From an uncultured Duncaniella sp. (lineage in GTDB: Bacteria; Bacteroidota; Bacteroidia; Bacteroidales; Muribaculaceae), in NCBI GenBank assembly GCA_910584825.1, contig CAJUCI010000003.1, positions 62,001 to 126,000 of the forward strand: a stretch of DNA of 64,000 bases, in the 5' to 3' direction. The translations under genes and the position numbers were made by a program. Below the pieces are notes generated by a model, which saw only the letters and a list, made by a program, of their open reading frames with translations, had not been told where the DNA came from and did not search any database. Below, in pieces: positions 17,276 through 24,588 of the stretch. Numbering within the stretch: the stretch's first letter is position 1; every line of letters begins with the position of its first letter.

Positions 17276-19213
17276 ATGAAACGATTACTCATAACGCTTG
17301 CCGCCGTCATGGCCTTGGCCATAGGGCCTATGGCCAAGGAGAAGGTGAGCGTGCTTTATGTGGGCGGCTCGCCCGACATCAACACCATAGGCGCAGCGGC
17401 GCAGGTTGACCCCGCAGTCGTGGAAAAGTCGGTCAAGGAGCGCACAGCCGACTTCACCCGCTTCCTCAAGAAGCATTTCACAAAAGTGACCGCCGTCAAC
17501 GGCAAGGACTGGACACCCGAGATGTCACAGGCTTATGACGTGACCATCTTTGACGGCAATCCGCGTCAGCTCAAGCCCGAGGTGAGGGTCACCGACGAGA
17601 ACGGCCGCGTCATCGAATACAAGCGTCCCGAATACCTGCCCGCCGACTTTGACCGCGCCACGATATGCATCGCCGAGGCCAGTGAGAACCTCGGACGTTC
17701 GCTCGGCTCGAAGAATGACTGGTTCTGCCTCTGCCTTGACAATTACGCACTGGGCTGGAAGAAGGACCATCCCATATTCAACGGCCCGTTCAAGGTCAAC
17801 ATCATCCCCGAGATGCGCCCCACCCCGGCCAACGCCAAGGAGTATTGCCCGATATACGGCTACACGCTGCCCGACGAGACCGAGATGTGGATGGTGCACA
17901 CCCCCGTCACCGAGGACAACGGCAAGAGGATAGGCATGGTGTCGCGCCCCTGGGGCTACACCGACTCGCCCGAGACCGAGATAATCTCGGGCGGACAGTG
18001 CGCCAAGAGCATCGACGCCGTGGCCATAGGCCGTCACGGCAACATGTTCCACTGGGGATTTGCCGCCAAGCCCTCTGACATGACCGAGCCTGCCCGCGCC
18101 GCGCTGGCCAATGCCGTGGTCTACATGAAGGACTTCAACGGCAAGCATCCCATCGCCCGCAAGCTCAACGAGGGCATAGCCACACGCGCCAATGCCGTAG
18201 CATCGAAATACTACGCCTCGCGTGACTGCTGGAACGAGCAGTTCAAGATGGAGGAGAAGTTCTACGTCACGATGGACAGCACCATCAAGGCCATCAAGGC
18301 CAAGCAGGCCAAGGGCGAGGAGCTGTTGCCGATGGAGATGTTCTATCTCCAGTATCCCGCCCCCCAGCCCCCGGTAAAGAAACCGTTTGCCGAGTATCTC
18401 AAGGAGCGCGAGCCTAAGCTCTATCACTTCTTCGGCGAGGACGAGGCCGAGTATGCCCGCTACTACGAAAAGAACGCCCCCTACTTCTACCCCACCCCTG
18501 TGGGCTATATTCTTGACATTGACGAGGATGTGCGCGAGATGGGCATTGCCAACAATGACATCCGCCTCCTCGACAAAGCCATAGAGATGCTTGGCAAGGG
18601 CGGACGCGAGGCCGAGCAGGGCCGCCGTGTGCTGGAGCGTTACACCCTCTGCCGTTTCGCCACCCCGCAGGAGTGGAAGCAGTGGCTTGACGCCAACCGC
18701 GACCGCATGTTCTTCACCGAGAGCGGCGGATGGCTGTGGCTCGTCGACACGCTCGACCCCTCGGTGCCCGGCAACGACTACAGCGTGCTGACCGCCAAGC
18801 CCGAGGAGACCAAGGCCGCACCCGCCACTCCCGCAGGTGAGACCGACAATGCCAACCCCGTAGCCCTCAAAGCCGAGGTGACCGATGCACCCGACGGATG
18901 CAAGGATGTGGTGGTGACGATGACCGTGCATGACGGCTTCCACACCTATGCCACGCTTGCCGATGGCGACCCGTTTATCCCTACCGAAATTACCGTAGAA
19001 CTGCCCGAGGGCTATGAGAAGGTCGGCGACCTGCGTCTGCCCGCCCCCACCCCCTCGGCCACAGCTACGACCTATTATACCGGCACAGGCTCGTTCACCC
19101 AGCGCGTAAAAGGCACGGGTGCGGGCAAGGCTGTGTGCAAGGTGAGGTATCAGGCGTGTGACGCGTCGATGTGCATGCCTCCCGTTACAAAGACATTTGA
19201 ACTTGAGCTTTGA
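17276..19213 (+). CDS. Exported protein: ThuA/amidotransferase-like N-terminal region fused to a DsbD-alpha-like domain
   Basis: 645 residues with a Sec signal (MKRLLITLAAVMALAIGPMA). The N-terminal 270 residues start like a ThuA/class-I-amidotransferase-like Rossmann domain (KVSVLYVGGSPD, YDVTIFDGNP). The middle (about 290-500) is helical and charged and I do not recognise it. After an Ala/Pro linker (KAAPATPAGE) the last 115 residues match the N-terminal periplasmic domain of DsbD, including VRYQACDASMCMPPV with the two cysteines of its redox pair. No DsbD membrane domain is encoded here. It lies downstream of two TlpA lipoproteins, so an electron-relay or thiol-handling role in the periplasm is likely. 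The exact function is unknown. Confidence 0.72.
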   Translation: MKRLLITLAAVMALAIGPMAKEKVSVLYVGGSPDINTIGAAAQVDPAVVEKSVKERTADFTRFLKKHFTKVTAVNGKDWTPEMSQAYDVTIFDGNPRQLKPEVRVTDENGRVIEYKRPEYLPADFDRATICIAEASENLGRSLGSKNDWFCLCLDNYALGWKKDHPIFNGPFKVNIIPEMRPTPANAKEYCPIYGYTLPDETEMWMVHTPVTEDNGKRIGMVSRPWGYTDSPETEIISGGQCAKSIDAVAIGRHGNMFHWGFAAKPSDMTEPARAALANAVVYMKDFNGKHPIARKLNEGIATRANAVASKYYASRDCWNEQFKMEEKFYVTMDSTIKAIKAKQAKGEELLPMEMFYLQYPAPQPPVKKPFAEYLKEREPKLYHFFGEDEAEYARYYEKNAPYFYPTPVGYILDIDEDVREMGIANNDIRLLDKAIEMLGKGGREAEQGRRVLERYTLCRFATPQEWKQWLDANRDRMFFTESGGWLWLVDTLDPSVPGNDYSVLTAKPEETKAAPATPAGETDNANPVALKAEVTDAPDGCKDVVVTMTVHDGFHTYATLADGDPFIPTEITVELPEGYEKVGDLRLPAPTPSATATTYYTGTGSFTQRVKGTGAGKAVCKVRYQACDASMCMPPVTKTFELEL

Positions 19214-19252
19214 AAACGAAACATTCCTGACACACATTAAAAAACCGGTAGC

Positions 19253-19300
19253 CCGGGGCGGAAATGTCTGACGAAGATACCTCCGCCCCGGCCTTTTTTT
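19253..19300 (+). terminator. Intrinsic terminator closing the SusCD/TlpA locus
   Basis: A 10-bp perfect stem (CCGGGGCGGA 19253-19262 with TCCGCCCCGG 19282-19291) is followed by CC and seven T. It lies 40 bp past the stop of the DsbD-alpha-like gene. Confidence 0.92.
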
Positions 19301-19342
<42 letters not shown>

Positions 19343-19378
19343 GATACCTGTGGCCAAGGGATAGTCGCTTGTGGCCAC

Positions 19379-19462
19379 AGTCGCAAAAGTCGCATCTCAG
19401 AGGGAACGCGACTGAAATGCGACTTGCGACTAATGCGACTCGTGCGACTGAAATGCGACTCG
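19379..19462. repeat. AGTCGCA/TGCGACT heptamer array 1
   Basis: Heptamers AGTCGCA and their complement TGCGACT recur with 1-6 bp spacers. The core AAAGTCGCATCTCAGAGGG is shared with the other arrays in the window. The opposed heptamers could fold into a hairpin. Confidence 0.85.
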
Positions 19463-19471
19463 CGTGACGCT

Positions 19472-19501
19472 GTAGGAGCGACGGCTTTAGCCGTCGATAT
19501 G
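19472..19501 (+). repeat. REP-like palindrome, copy a
   Basis: A 30-bp unit begins GTAGGAGCGACGGCTTTAGC and ends CGTCGATATG. The inner GACGGCT..AGCCGTC is a perfect stem. It lies in the gap between the DsbD-alpha-like and MFS genes. Confidence 0.9.
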
Positions 19502-19521
19502 GCACGTCGCTCCGCAAATAT

Positions 19522-19571
19522 CGCGAAGCCTAATTTTCCATTTTAAATTTTAAATTTTAAATTTTTCAATT
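19522..19571 (-). repeat. A/T-rich repeat end, right, abutting the MFS stop codon
   Basis: CGCGAAGCCTAATTTTCC followed by TTTTAAATTTT units, the inverse of 19301-19342. The MFS stop codon (TGA of AATTGA on the minus strand) lies at its edge. Confidence 0.8.
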
Positions 19572-20756
19572 CTCCTTCCGTTTTCTTCTCTCGAAGAAGT
19601 GGCGGGTGAAGAAGAGGAGCAGGAGCGCGCCTGAGGTCTGCGAGGCGGCGGTAAACCAGAAGGCTGTCGAATAGCCCGCGTATTCCACGAGCACTCCGCC
19701 CGTGAGGATGCCTATGCCCATGCCGAGGTCCCACGAGGTTAGTATCGACGAGTTGGCCGTGCCGCGCTGGTCGTGGCGTGCCACGGAGATGAACATGTTG
19801 AGAAACGCCGGATACATGCGTCCGTTGCCCAGTCCGATAAGCAGTGCGGCCACATAGAAGGCCCATGCACCCGGAGCGAGTGCGAAGAGCGTGTAGCCCA
19901 CGGCACTTATGAATGCCCCCTCAAGGGCGTTGCCGGTGAGGCGGCCCTTGCGCAGCGACCGCGCACCGTAGAGGCGCGAGCAGAAGAGGCCCGTGGAGAG
20001 AAGGGCGAAGAAGAGGCCCGTGCCGTCGGTGATGCCGAGCATCTCCTTGCCGTAGATGGCCACATAGTTGCTCATGACGCCCCAGCAGATGCTGAAGAGG
20101 AAGATGTTGACGGCCATGAGCCATGCGCTGGTGAGGAAGAAGTGGTCCATGCTCAGATGTGGCTTGCCCTCCACCCTCTCGCGGCGGGGCAGACGGATGG
20201 ATGTGGTGCAGTAGAAGCCCGCGAAGGCCACGGCGAGCGAAATCCAGAAGAGGGTTGTGAAGTCGTCGGTCACGCCGTAAATCCATATTCCCGCCGAGGG
20301 TGCTATGGCCATGGCGAGGTTGTTGCTCAGGCCGTAGTAGCCTATGCCCTCGTTGCGTCGCGAGGAGGGGAGCACGTCGATGGCCACGGTGCTGTTGGCC
20401 ACGGTGGCCGCTCCGAAGGGGAGTCCGTGGATGGTCCTGACGATGGCAAACATCAGCAGGGTGCCTGCGCCGATGTAGCCGGTGAAGCATATGAAGAAGG
20501 TGAAGAAGCAGAGCATGAGCACCTTCTTGCGGTCGAAACTGTCGACGATGAAGCCCGAGAAGGGCCTGACGATGAGGGCGGCCACGACGTAGCCCGAGAG
20601 CACGAGACCTATCATGTCCTTGTCGGCCTCAAACTGCGAGTCGAGGTAGATTGGGAGCAAGGGGGTGAGCAGGTAGAAGGAGAAGAACAGCATGAAATTA
20701 CCCACCATCGCCTTGCAGTACTCGCGGTTCCACAACCGCTCCAACTTTTCTTCCAT
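19566..20756 (-). CDS. Major facilitator superfamily transporter
   Basis: 396 residues with about 12 predicted transmembrane helices. The A motif between helices 2 and 3 appears as GFIVDSFDRKKVLML near residue 70, the typical GxxxDxxxRR/K pattern. The N-terminal stretch NFMLFFSFYLLTPLLPIYL resembles drug/sugar efflux members of the YfcJ/YhhS kind. It is probably an inner-membrane exporter; the substrate is unknown. The last residues (RKEN) and the stop fall at the edge of an A/T-rich repeat. It stands alone, divergent from the RecA-like ATPase gene with 389 bp of repeats between them. Confidence 0.9.
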   Translation of the reverse strand: MEEKLERLWNREYCKAMVGNFMLFFSFYLLTPLLPIYLDSQFEADKDMIGLVLSGYVVAALIVRPFSGFIVDSFDRKKVLMLCFFTFFICFTGYIGAGTLLMFAIVRTIHGLPFGAATVANSTVAIDVLPSSRRNEGIGYYGLSNNLAMAIAPSAGIWIYGVTDDFTTLFWISLAVAFAGFYCTTSIRLPRRERVEGKPHLSMDHFFLTSAWLMAVNIFLFSICWGVMSNYVAIYGKEMLGITDGTGLFFALLSTGLFCSRLYGARSLRKGRLTGNALEGAFISAVGYTLFALAPGAWAFYVAALLIGLGNGRMYPAFLNMFISVARHDQRGTANSSILTSWDLGMGIGILTGGVLVEYAGYSTAFWFTAASQTSGALLLLFFTRHFFERRKRKEN

Positions 20757-20849
20757 ACCTTAGATGTTTTGCGACTGCAAAATTATAATTAAAAATCCGA
20801 AATGAAAAATTATACCTTTGTTTAGTTAGTCGGTTCGAGAAATGTCGGT

Positions 20850-20893
20850 TAGAGAAGGGGACATAAGGACAAATGGGACACAAGCGACATAAG
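20850..20893 (+). repeat. Unpaired relic of the GGACATAAG hairpin family
   Basis: GGGGACATAAGGACAAATGG followed by GACACAAGCGACATAAG matches one arm of the hairpins at 4994-5077 and 49014-49138. The second arm is absent here. Confidence 0.7.
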
Positions 20894-20921
20894 TTGAGGG
20901 GCGATGCTGTAGGGCGATGCT

Positions 20922-20937
20922 GTAGGAGCGACGGCTA
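20922..20937 (+). repeat. REP-like palindrome, truncated copy b
   Basis: Only GTAGGAGCGACGGCTA remains. The right half of the palindrome is lost. A second fragment, TGTAGGGCGATGC, precedes it. Confidence 0.7.
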
Positions 20938-20957
20938 ATGGGTCGCTTGTGCCTACC

Positions 20958-21018
20958 AGTCGCAAAAGTCGCATCTCTGAGGGAATGCGACTGAAATGCG
21001 ACTTGCGACTGTGCGACT
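20958..21018. repeat. AGTCGCA/TGCGACT heptamer array 2
   Basis: The same core as array 1 (AAAGTCGCATCTCTGAGGG, then TGCGACTGAAATGCGACT). It is shorter and in the same orientation. Confidence 0.85.
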
Positions 21019-21145
21019 CGCCGTTTTTTTCATACGCTGCGCGACATTATCGCACCTTTTGGGGGTGGTGACGGGCGTAACTTTGCAGTGTGAGTAATCA
21101 AAGCTACGCTCATAACCAATATTAACCTATATATACAACATCGCT

Positions 21146-22348
21146 ATGTCTAAAAGAGTAAAACTCCCGAAAGTCCTCTCTATAAAGAGTGGACAGCCCC
21201 GTCACATCTCATCGATTGCCGACGAGATTCTTAAGTCAAGGCTCCCCTCGCCTCACAGCTCATGGAGGCCAGAGGGTAACAGCCCTGCTACGCCTCAGCA
21301 GCCGTCAGCCTCGGCCAAACCACCCAAGGAGGGTGTGAAACGTGCGTCGATAACACGCATGCTCAGCGGCGACGACTGGAGCAAGTATGCTTCGGTAACT
21401 GCCGAGCAGAAGCGGCTGTGCGGACCGCTGTGGTATGAGGGGGAGATATGCATACTGTTTGCCGACACTAACGTGGGCAAGTCGATACTGGCCGTGCAGT
21501 TGGCCGACATCATATGCAAGGGTGCATACGGCGAGGACAAGGCTCTGCCCGAGCTTAAGCCCGAGTCGATGCCGCAGTCGGTGGTGTATGCCGACTTTGA
21601 GCTGAGCATCGCCCAGTTCGGGCGCAGATACTCCACCCTGCTCGAGGGTGAGAACGAGGGCAAGAGGGCCTACTATCCGTTCGGCCCGAGGTTTAACCGC
21701 GTGGAGCTGTACTATGACATCACGGAGGAGAACGCCGAGGAGTTTGCCTCACGCACGTTTGCCGACCAGATTATATCCGACCTCGAGCTGCGCGTCGAGG
21801 AGACGGGTGCCAAGGTGCTGATAATAGACAACATCACGTTTATGGCCGCGGGCACCGAGACTGCCGCCGACGCCATGCCGCTGATGAAGAAGCTGGTGGC
21901 CCTGAAGAAGCGTCGCGACCTGAGCATACTCCTGCTGGCTCACACGCCCAAGCGTTGCCTGAGCAATCCGCTGACACGCAACGACCTGCAGGGGTCAAAG
22001 ATGCTTATCAATTTTGCCGACTCGGCCTTTGCCATAGGCGAGAGCACCGTGGGCAAGGACATCCGCTACATCAAGCAGATTAAGCAGCGCAACTGCGAGC
22101 AGGTCTATGACCGCGACAATGTGCTGGTGTGCCGCATAGGCAAGGTGTATGAGAATTTTATCGGCTTCACGTCGATAGGCACGGGGTCGGAGGACGAGCA
22201 CTTGGCCGAGCGCAAGAGCGGCACGTCACGCCGTTCGCCCAACGCCGAGCAGGCATGCGAGATGAAGGCTTCGGGTATGTCGGCCGAGCAGATTGCCGAC
22301 GCCCTCGGTGTCAACAGGGCCACGGTATTCAGATGGACGAAGAATTGA
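21146..22348 (+). CDS. RecA-like AAA ATPase (AAA_25/RepA-like) with C-terminal HTH
   Basis: 400 residues. Residues 1-70 are basic and probably disordered. The ATPase core has Walker A ADTNVGKSILAVQLAD near 118 and Walker B KVLIIDNITFMA near 226, then a sensor-like segment LSILLLAHTPKR near 258. This is the RecA-like fold of plasmid RepA helicases and related phage or element proteins. The last 35 residues form a resolvase-like HTH (ACEMKASGMSAEQIADALGV, then NRATVFRW). No replication origin, integrase or partner gene is near, so a stand-alone chromosomal DNA-binding ATPase or a domesticated element gene is most likely. The stop codon sits at the edge of an A/T-rich repeat. Confidence 0.8.
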   Translation: MSKRVKLPKVLSIKSGQPRHISSIADEILKSRLPSPHSSWRPEGNSPATPQQPSASAKPPKEGVKRASITRMLSGDDWSKYASVTAEQKRLCGPLWYEGEICILFADTNVGKSILAVQLADIICKGAYGEDKALPELKPESMPQSVVYADFELSIAQFGRRYSTLLEGENEGKRAYYPFGPRFNRVELYYDITEENAEEFASRTFADQIISDLELRVEETGAKVLIIDNITFMAAGTETAADAMPLMKKLVALKKRRDLSILLLAHTPKRCLSNPLTRNDLQGSKMLINFADSAFAIGESTVGKDIRYIKQIKQRNCEQVYDRDNVLVCRIGKVYENFIGFTSIGTGSEDEHLAERKSGTSRRSPNAEQACEMKASGMSAEQIADALGVNRATVFRWTKN

Positions 22349-22389
22349 AATTTAAAATTTAAAATGGAAAATTTAAAATTAGGTTGCGC
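22341..22389 (+). repeat. A/T-rich repeat end, left, at the ATPase stop codon
   Basis: AATTGAAATTTAAAATTTAA begins at the stop codon of the ATPase gene and runs through AAAATTAGGTTGCGC. It is inverted relative to 23211-23256, and together they bound an 880-bp repeat block. Confidence 0.8.
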
Positions 22390-22481
22390 AATGGGCGAGC
22401 GACGTATCAGAAAAGGGGGGATACAAAAGGACAAAAAAGTACACAAGAAACATAATTATTTATAAGTTAGTTTTATCGTGC

Positions 22482-22511
22482 CATATCGACGGATGAAGCC
22501 GTCGCTCCTAC
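22482..22511 (-). repeat. REP-like palindrome, copy c
   Basis: Inverted copy (CATATCGACGGATGAAGCCG then TCGCTCCTAC) with a slightly altered loop (GATGAAGCC). It runs straight into heptamer array 3. Confidence 0.88.
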
Positions 22512-22673
22512 AGTCGCAAAGTCGCAAGTCGCATAAGAGTCGCACAGTCGCATCAGTCGCATTTAGTCGCACGAGTCGCAATAAGTCGCATGAGTCGCAT
22601 GAGTCGCATGAGTCGCAATTAGTCGCTAGTCGCATTTCAGTCGCGTTGCCTCTGAGATGCGACTTTTGCGACT
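22512..22673. repeat. AGTCGCA/TGCGACT heptamer array 3 (longest)
   Basis: At least 15 AGTCGCA-like units with 1-5 bp variable spacers (ATGAGTCGC three times in a row) precede the common core ending in TGCGACTTTTGCGACT. Spacers are far too short and irregular for CRISPR. Confidence 0.9.
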
Positions 22674-22725
22674 GGAGGAGCGAGCGATATTTGCAGGACG
22701 TAGGTACGACGCAGGCATGTGCGAT

Positions 22726-23030
22726 GGAGCGGCGGAGCCGCAATGCAATAGTAGCCCCACCACGAGCGATGACGTAGGATTGCCCGCAGGGCAAAATCCT
22801 ACGGCGAGCGAGGCGTGGGGATATGGCGTACATGATTGTGCGGGCGTCGAAGACGTCCTTTAGATACATCGTATCCACAATGATGATGATATTTGCAGGA
22901 CGTCTTCGACGCCCGCCGTTATAATATTCTCTCATCCCCCACGCCTCGCGTTGCGGGAACTATGGCCCTGCGGGCCGTTCCCGCATACGCTCGTGGTGGG
23001 GCTACTATTGCATCGCGGCTCCGCCGCTCC
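22726..23030. repeat. 305-bp nested palindrome
   Basis: The outer arms of 43 bp (22726-22768 with 22988-23030) differ at one base. An inner arm GCGAGGCGTGGGGAT (about 22807-22822) pairs with ATCCCCCACGCCTCGC with a one-base bulge. The innermost 20-bp arms (22840-22859 with 22897-22916) are perfect. Side hairpins stand between the arms: TAGGATTGCCC/GGGCAAAATCCTA and TGCGGGAAC/GTTCCCGCA. It would form a large branched stem as RNA or a cruciform as DNA. Confidence 0.92.
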
Positions 23031-23081
23031 GTCGCATTCTTGAGGCTTTTGCGACTGGAGGCACAGGCATGTGCGACGCAC

Positions 23082-23111
23082 GTAGGAGCGACGGCTTTAG
23101 CCGTCGATATG
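23082..23111 (+). repeat. REP-like palindrome, copy d
   Basis: A full 30-bp copy, identical in core to copy a. It faces inverted copy e 51 bp further on. Confidence 0.9.
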
Positions 23112-23162
23112 ATGCTACGTTTCAGCTAATGTATCACGGGAATGAGATTAGCTTGTTCGTGT

Positions 23163-23192
23163 CACATCGACGGCTAAAGCCGTCGCTCCTAC
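23163..23192 (-). repeat. REP-like palindrome, copy e
   Basis: An inverted full copy with one change (CACATCGACGG in place of CATATCGACGG). It forms a facing pair with copy d. Confidence 0.9.
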
Positions 23193-23210
23193 CCTGCGTC
23201 GCTCGGTAAC

Positions 23211-23256
23211 GCTGCGCAGATTAATTTTAAATTTTCAATTTTCCATTTTAAATTCC
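23211..23256 (-). repeat. A/T-rich repeat end, right, encoding the HutI C-terminus
   Basis: GCTGCGCAGATTAATTTT followed by AAATTTTCAATTTTCC. Read on the minus strand, it supplies the last hutI codons (FKMEN) and the stop. Confidence 0.8.
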
Positions 23257-24488
23257 TTACCTCTCAGGTAGGTGGCGGTGATGAGGGGTTCGGTGTAGGC
23301 GTAGAGGAGGTAGGCGGCGGTGGGGAGGGGGCGGGTGAGGAAGAAGGAGGCCACTTTGCCGGGGGTGATGGTGCCGTAGTCGCGGGCGAGGCCGAGAGCG
23401 GCGGCTCCGTTGAGGGTGGAGGCGTTGAGCGACTGCGAGGGGGTGAGGCGCAGCTGTATGCATCCGAGCGATGACATGAAGCGCATGTCGCCCGAGGGGG
23501 ATGAGCCGGGGTTGTAGTCGGAGGCTATGGCTACGGCGGCTCCTGCCTGGATAAGCTCGCGCGCGGGGGTGTGGCGCATGTTGAGGAAGAAGGATGCTCC
23601 GGGCAGGGCTGTGGCCACGGTGTCGGTGGCCGTGCCGAGGAGGGCTATCTCTTCGGGGCCGATGTTTTCGAGGTGGTCGACTGAGGCGGCGCGGTGGGCG
23701 AGGCCTATCTGAACGCCGCCCGAGCAGTGGAGCTGGTTGGCATGGAGGCGGGGGCGTATGCCGAGGCCCTCGGCGGCGGTGAAGATGCGGTCGGTCTGGG
23801 CGACGGTGAAGAAGCCCTGCTCGCAGAAGACGTCGACGAAGTCGGCCAGCCCCTCGGCGGCCACGGCGGGGAGCATGTCGCGGCACACGTGGTCAACGTA
23901 CTCTTCCTGCCGTCCGGCATAGGCGCGGCCTACGGCGTGTGCGCCGAGGAATGTGGAGCGCACTTCGAGGGGCAGCTCGCGGCGGATGCGGGCGATGACG
24001 CGGAGCATCTTGAGCTCGTCGGGGAGGGTGAGGCCGTAGCCGCTCTTGATTTCGACGGCTCCTGTGCCTGAGGCTATGATGGCGCGGAGGCGGGGGAGTG
24101 CCTGGTCGAAGAGCTCCTGCTCGGTGGCGGCGTGGAGGCGGTCGGCCGAGTTGAGTATGCCTCCGCCACGGGCGGCTATCTCGGCGTAGCTCAGGCCGTT
24201 GATTTTGTCGACAAATTCGCCTTCGCGGCTTCCGGCATAGACGAGGTGGGTGTGGGAGTCGCAGAATGCGGGGAAGAGCCACTGGCCGTGGAGGTCGGTG
24301 ACGCTGTCGGTGTCGGCGGGGGCGAACGTCGACATGGGGCCGTAGGAGTGGATGCGGTCGCCGTCGATGGCGAGCCATGCGTCGCGCAGCTCGGGGAGGG
24401 TGTCCATGTCGCGGCCTCGCAGGGGGGCGTAGGCCGAGGCTCCCTCACGGATGCCGACTATCGCGCCTATATTCTTGAGAATGTGCAT
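23235..24488 (-). CDS. hutI: Imidazolonepropionase
   Basis: 417 residues, the usual length. The amidohydrolase metal motif HTHLVYAG is near residue 80 and a second ligand region HANQLHCSGG is near 250. It hydrolyses 4-imidazolone-5-propionate to N-formimino-L-glutamate, the third step of histidine breakdown, in the cytoplasm. It is the last gene of the minus-strand order ftcD-hutU-hutH-hutI. The gap to hutH is 100 bp and holds a hairpin (24519-24574). The final five residues (FKMEN) and the stop are encoded by an A/T-rich repeat, so the natural C-terminus may have been changed by repeat insertion. Confidence 0.96.
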   Translation of the reverse strand: MHILKNIGAIVGIREGASAYAPLRGRDMDTLPELRDAWLAIDGDRIHSYGPMSTFAPADTDSVTDLHGQWLFPAFCDSHTHLVYAGSREGEFVDKINGLSYAEIAARGGGILNSADRLHAATEQELFDQALPRLRAIIASGTGAVEIKSGYGLTLPDELKMLRVIARIRRELPLEVRSTFLGAHAVGRAYAGRQEEYVDHVCRDMLPAVAAEGLADFVDVFCEQGFFTVAQTDRIFTAAEGLGIRPRLHANQLHCSGGVQIGLAHRAASVDHLENIGPEEIALLGTATDTVATALPGASFFLNMRHTPARELIQAGAAVAIASDYNPGSSPSGDMRFMSSLGCIQLRLTPSQSLNASTLNGAAALGLARDYGTITPGKVASFFLTRPLPTAAYLLYAYTEPLITATYLRGKEFKMEN

Positions 24489-24518
24489 AAGATATTCTTT
24501 ACGGTTGAGAAAGTTTAA

Positions 24519-24574
24519 GGAGTCAAAAGAGTTAAGATAATAGCTGTGGCTGACGGCTTAACCCTTTTAACTCC
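24519..24574 (-). terminator. Hairpin between hutH and hutI
   Basis: GGAGTCAAAAGAGTTAAG (24519-24536) pairs with CTTAACCCTTTTAACTCC (24557-24574) with two mismatches. It lies between two genes on the minus strand. It may attenuate hutI expression or stabilise the upstream message; no long T run follows on the minus strand. Confidence 0.5.
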
Positions 24575-24588
24575 CTTGACTTTTTTAA

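Larger units (their letters stand above)
20757..21145. other. 389-bp divergent intergenic region filled with repeat relics
   Basis: No gene is seen. From left to right: a TAATTTTG-like -7 box for the MFS gene (complement at 20778-20785); a relic of the GGACATAAG/GCGACATAAG words (about 20850-20893) without its partner arm; a truncated REP (20922-20937); a heptamer array (20958-21018); a T run (21024-21030); and a TAACTTTG -7 box (21078-21085) for the ATPase gene whose -33 partner is not at the normal distance. Confidence 0.6.
22349..23234. other. 886-bp repeat island without genes
   Basis: No credible gene. In order: A/T-rich end, a word ACGTATCAGAAAAGGGG shared with the 31.5-kb element, a GGACAAAA relic (about 22423-22452), inverted REP, a heptamer array of more than 15 units, a 305-bp nested palindrome (22726-23030), a short heptamer remnant, a facing REP pair and a closing A/T-rich end. 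A 13-bp direct repeat CAGGCATGTGCGA lies at 22712-22724 and 23064-23076, around the palindrome. Short open frames here contain the repeats and show no protein-like character. Confidence 0.85.

Noticed and set aside
21146..22348. Plasmid or phage replication module
   Set aside because: Only one ATPase gene is present. No primase, integrase, relaxase or origin-like iterons linked to it can be seen.
22512..22673. Possible CRISPR array
   Set aside because: Units are 7 bp with 1-6 bp irregular spacers, both orientations occur, and no cas genes are present.
22712..23076. Target-site duplication around the 305-bp palindrome
   Set aside because: The 13-bp direct repeat abuts the left arm but lies 33 bp from the right arm, and other words (TTTTGCGACTGGAGG) are duplicated as well, so a simple insertion footprint is not shown.
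22657..23129. Short open frames inside the repeat island
   Set aside because: They cover the palindrome and REP copies, have no start context, and show repeat-derived composition.
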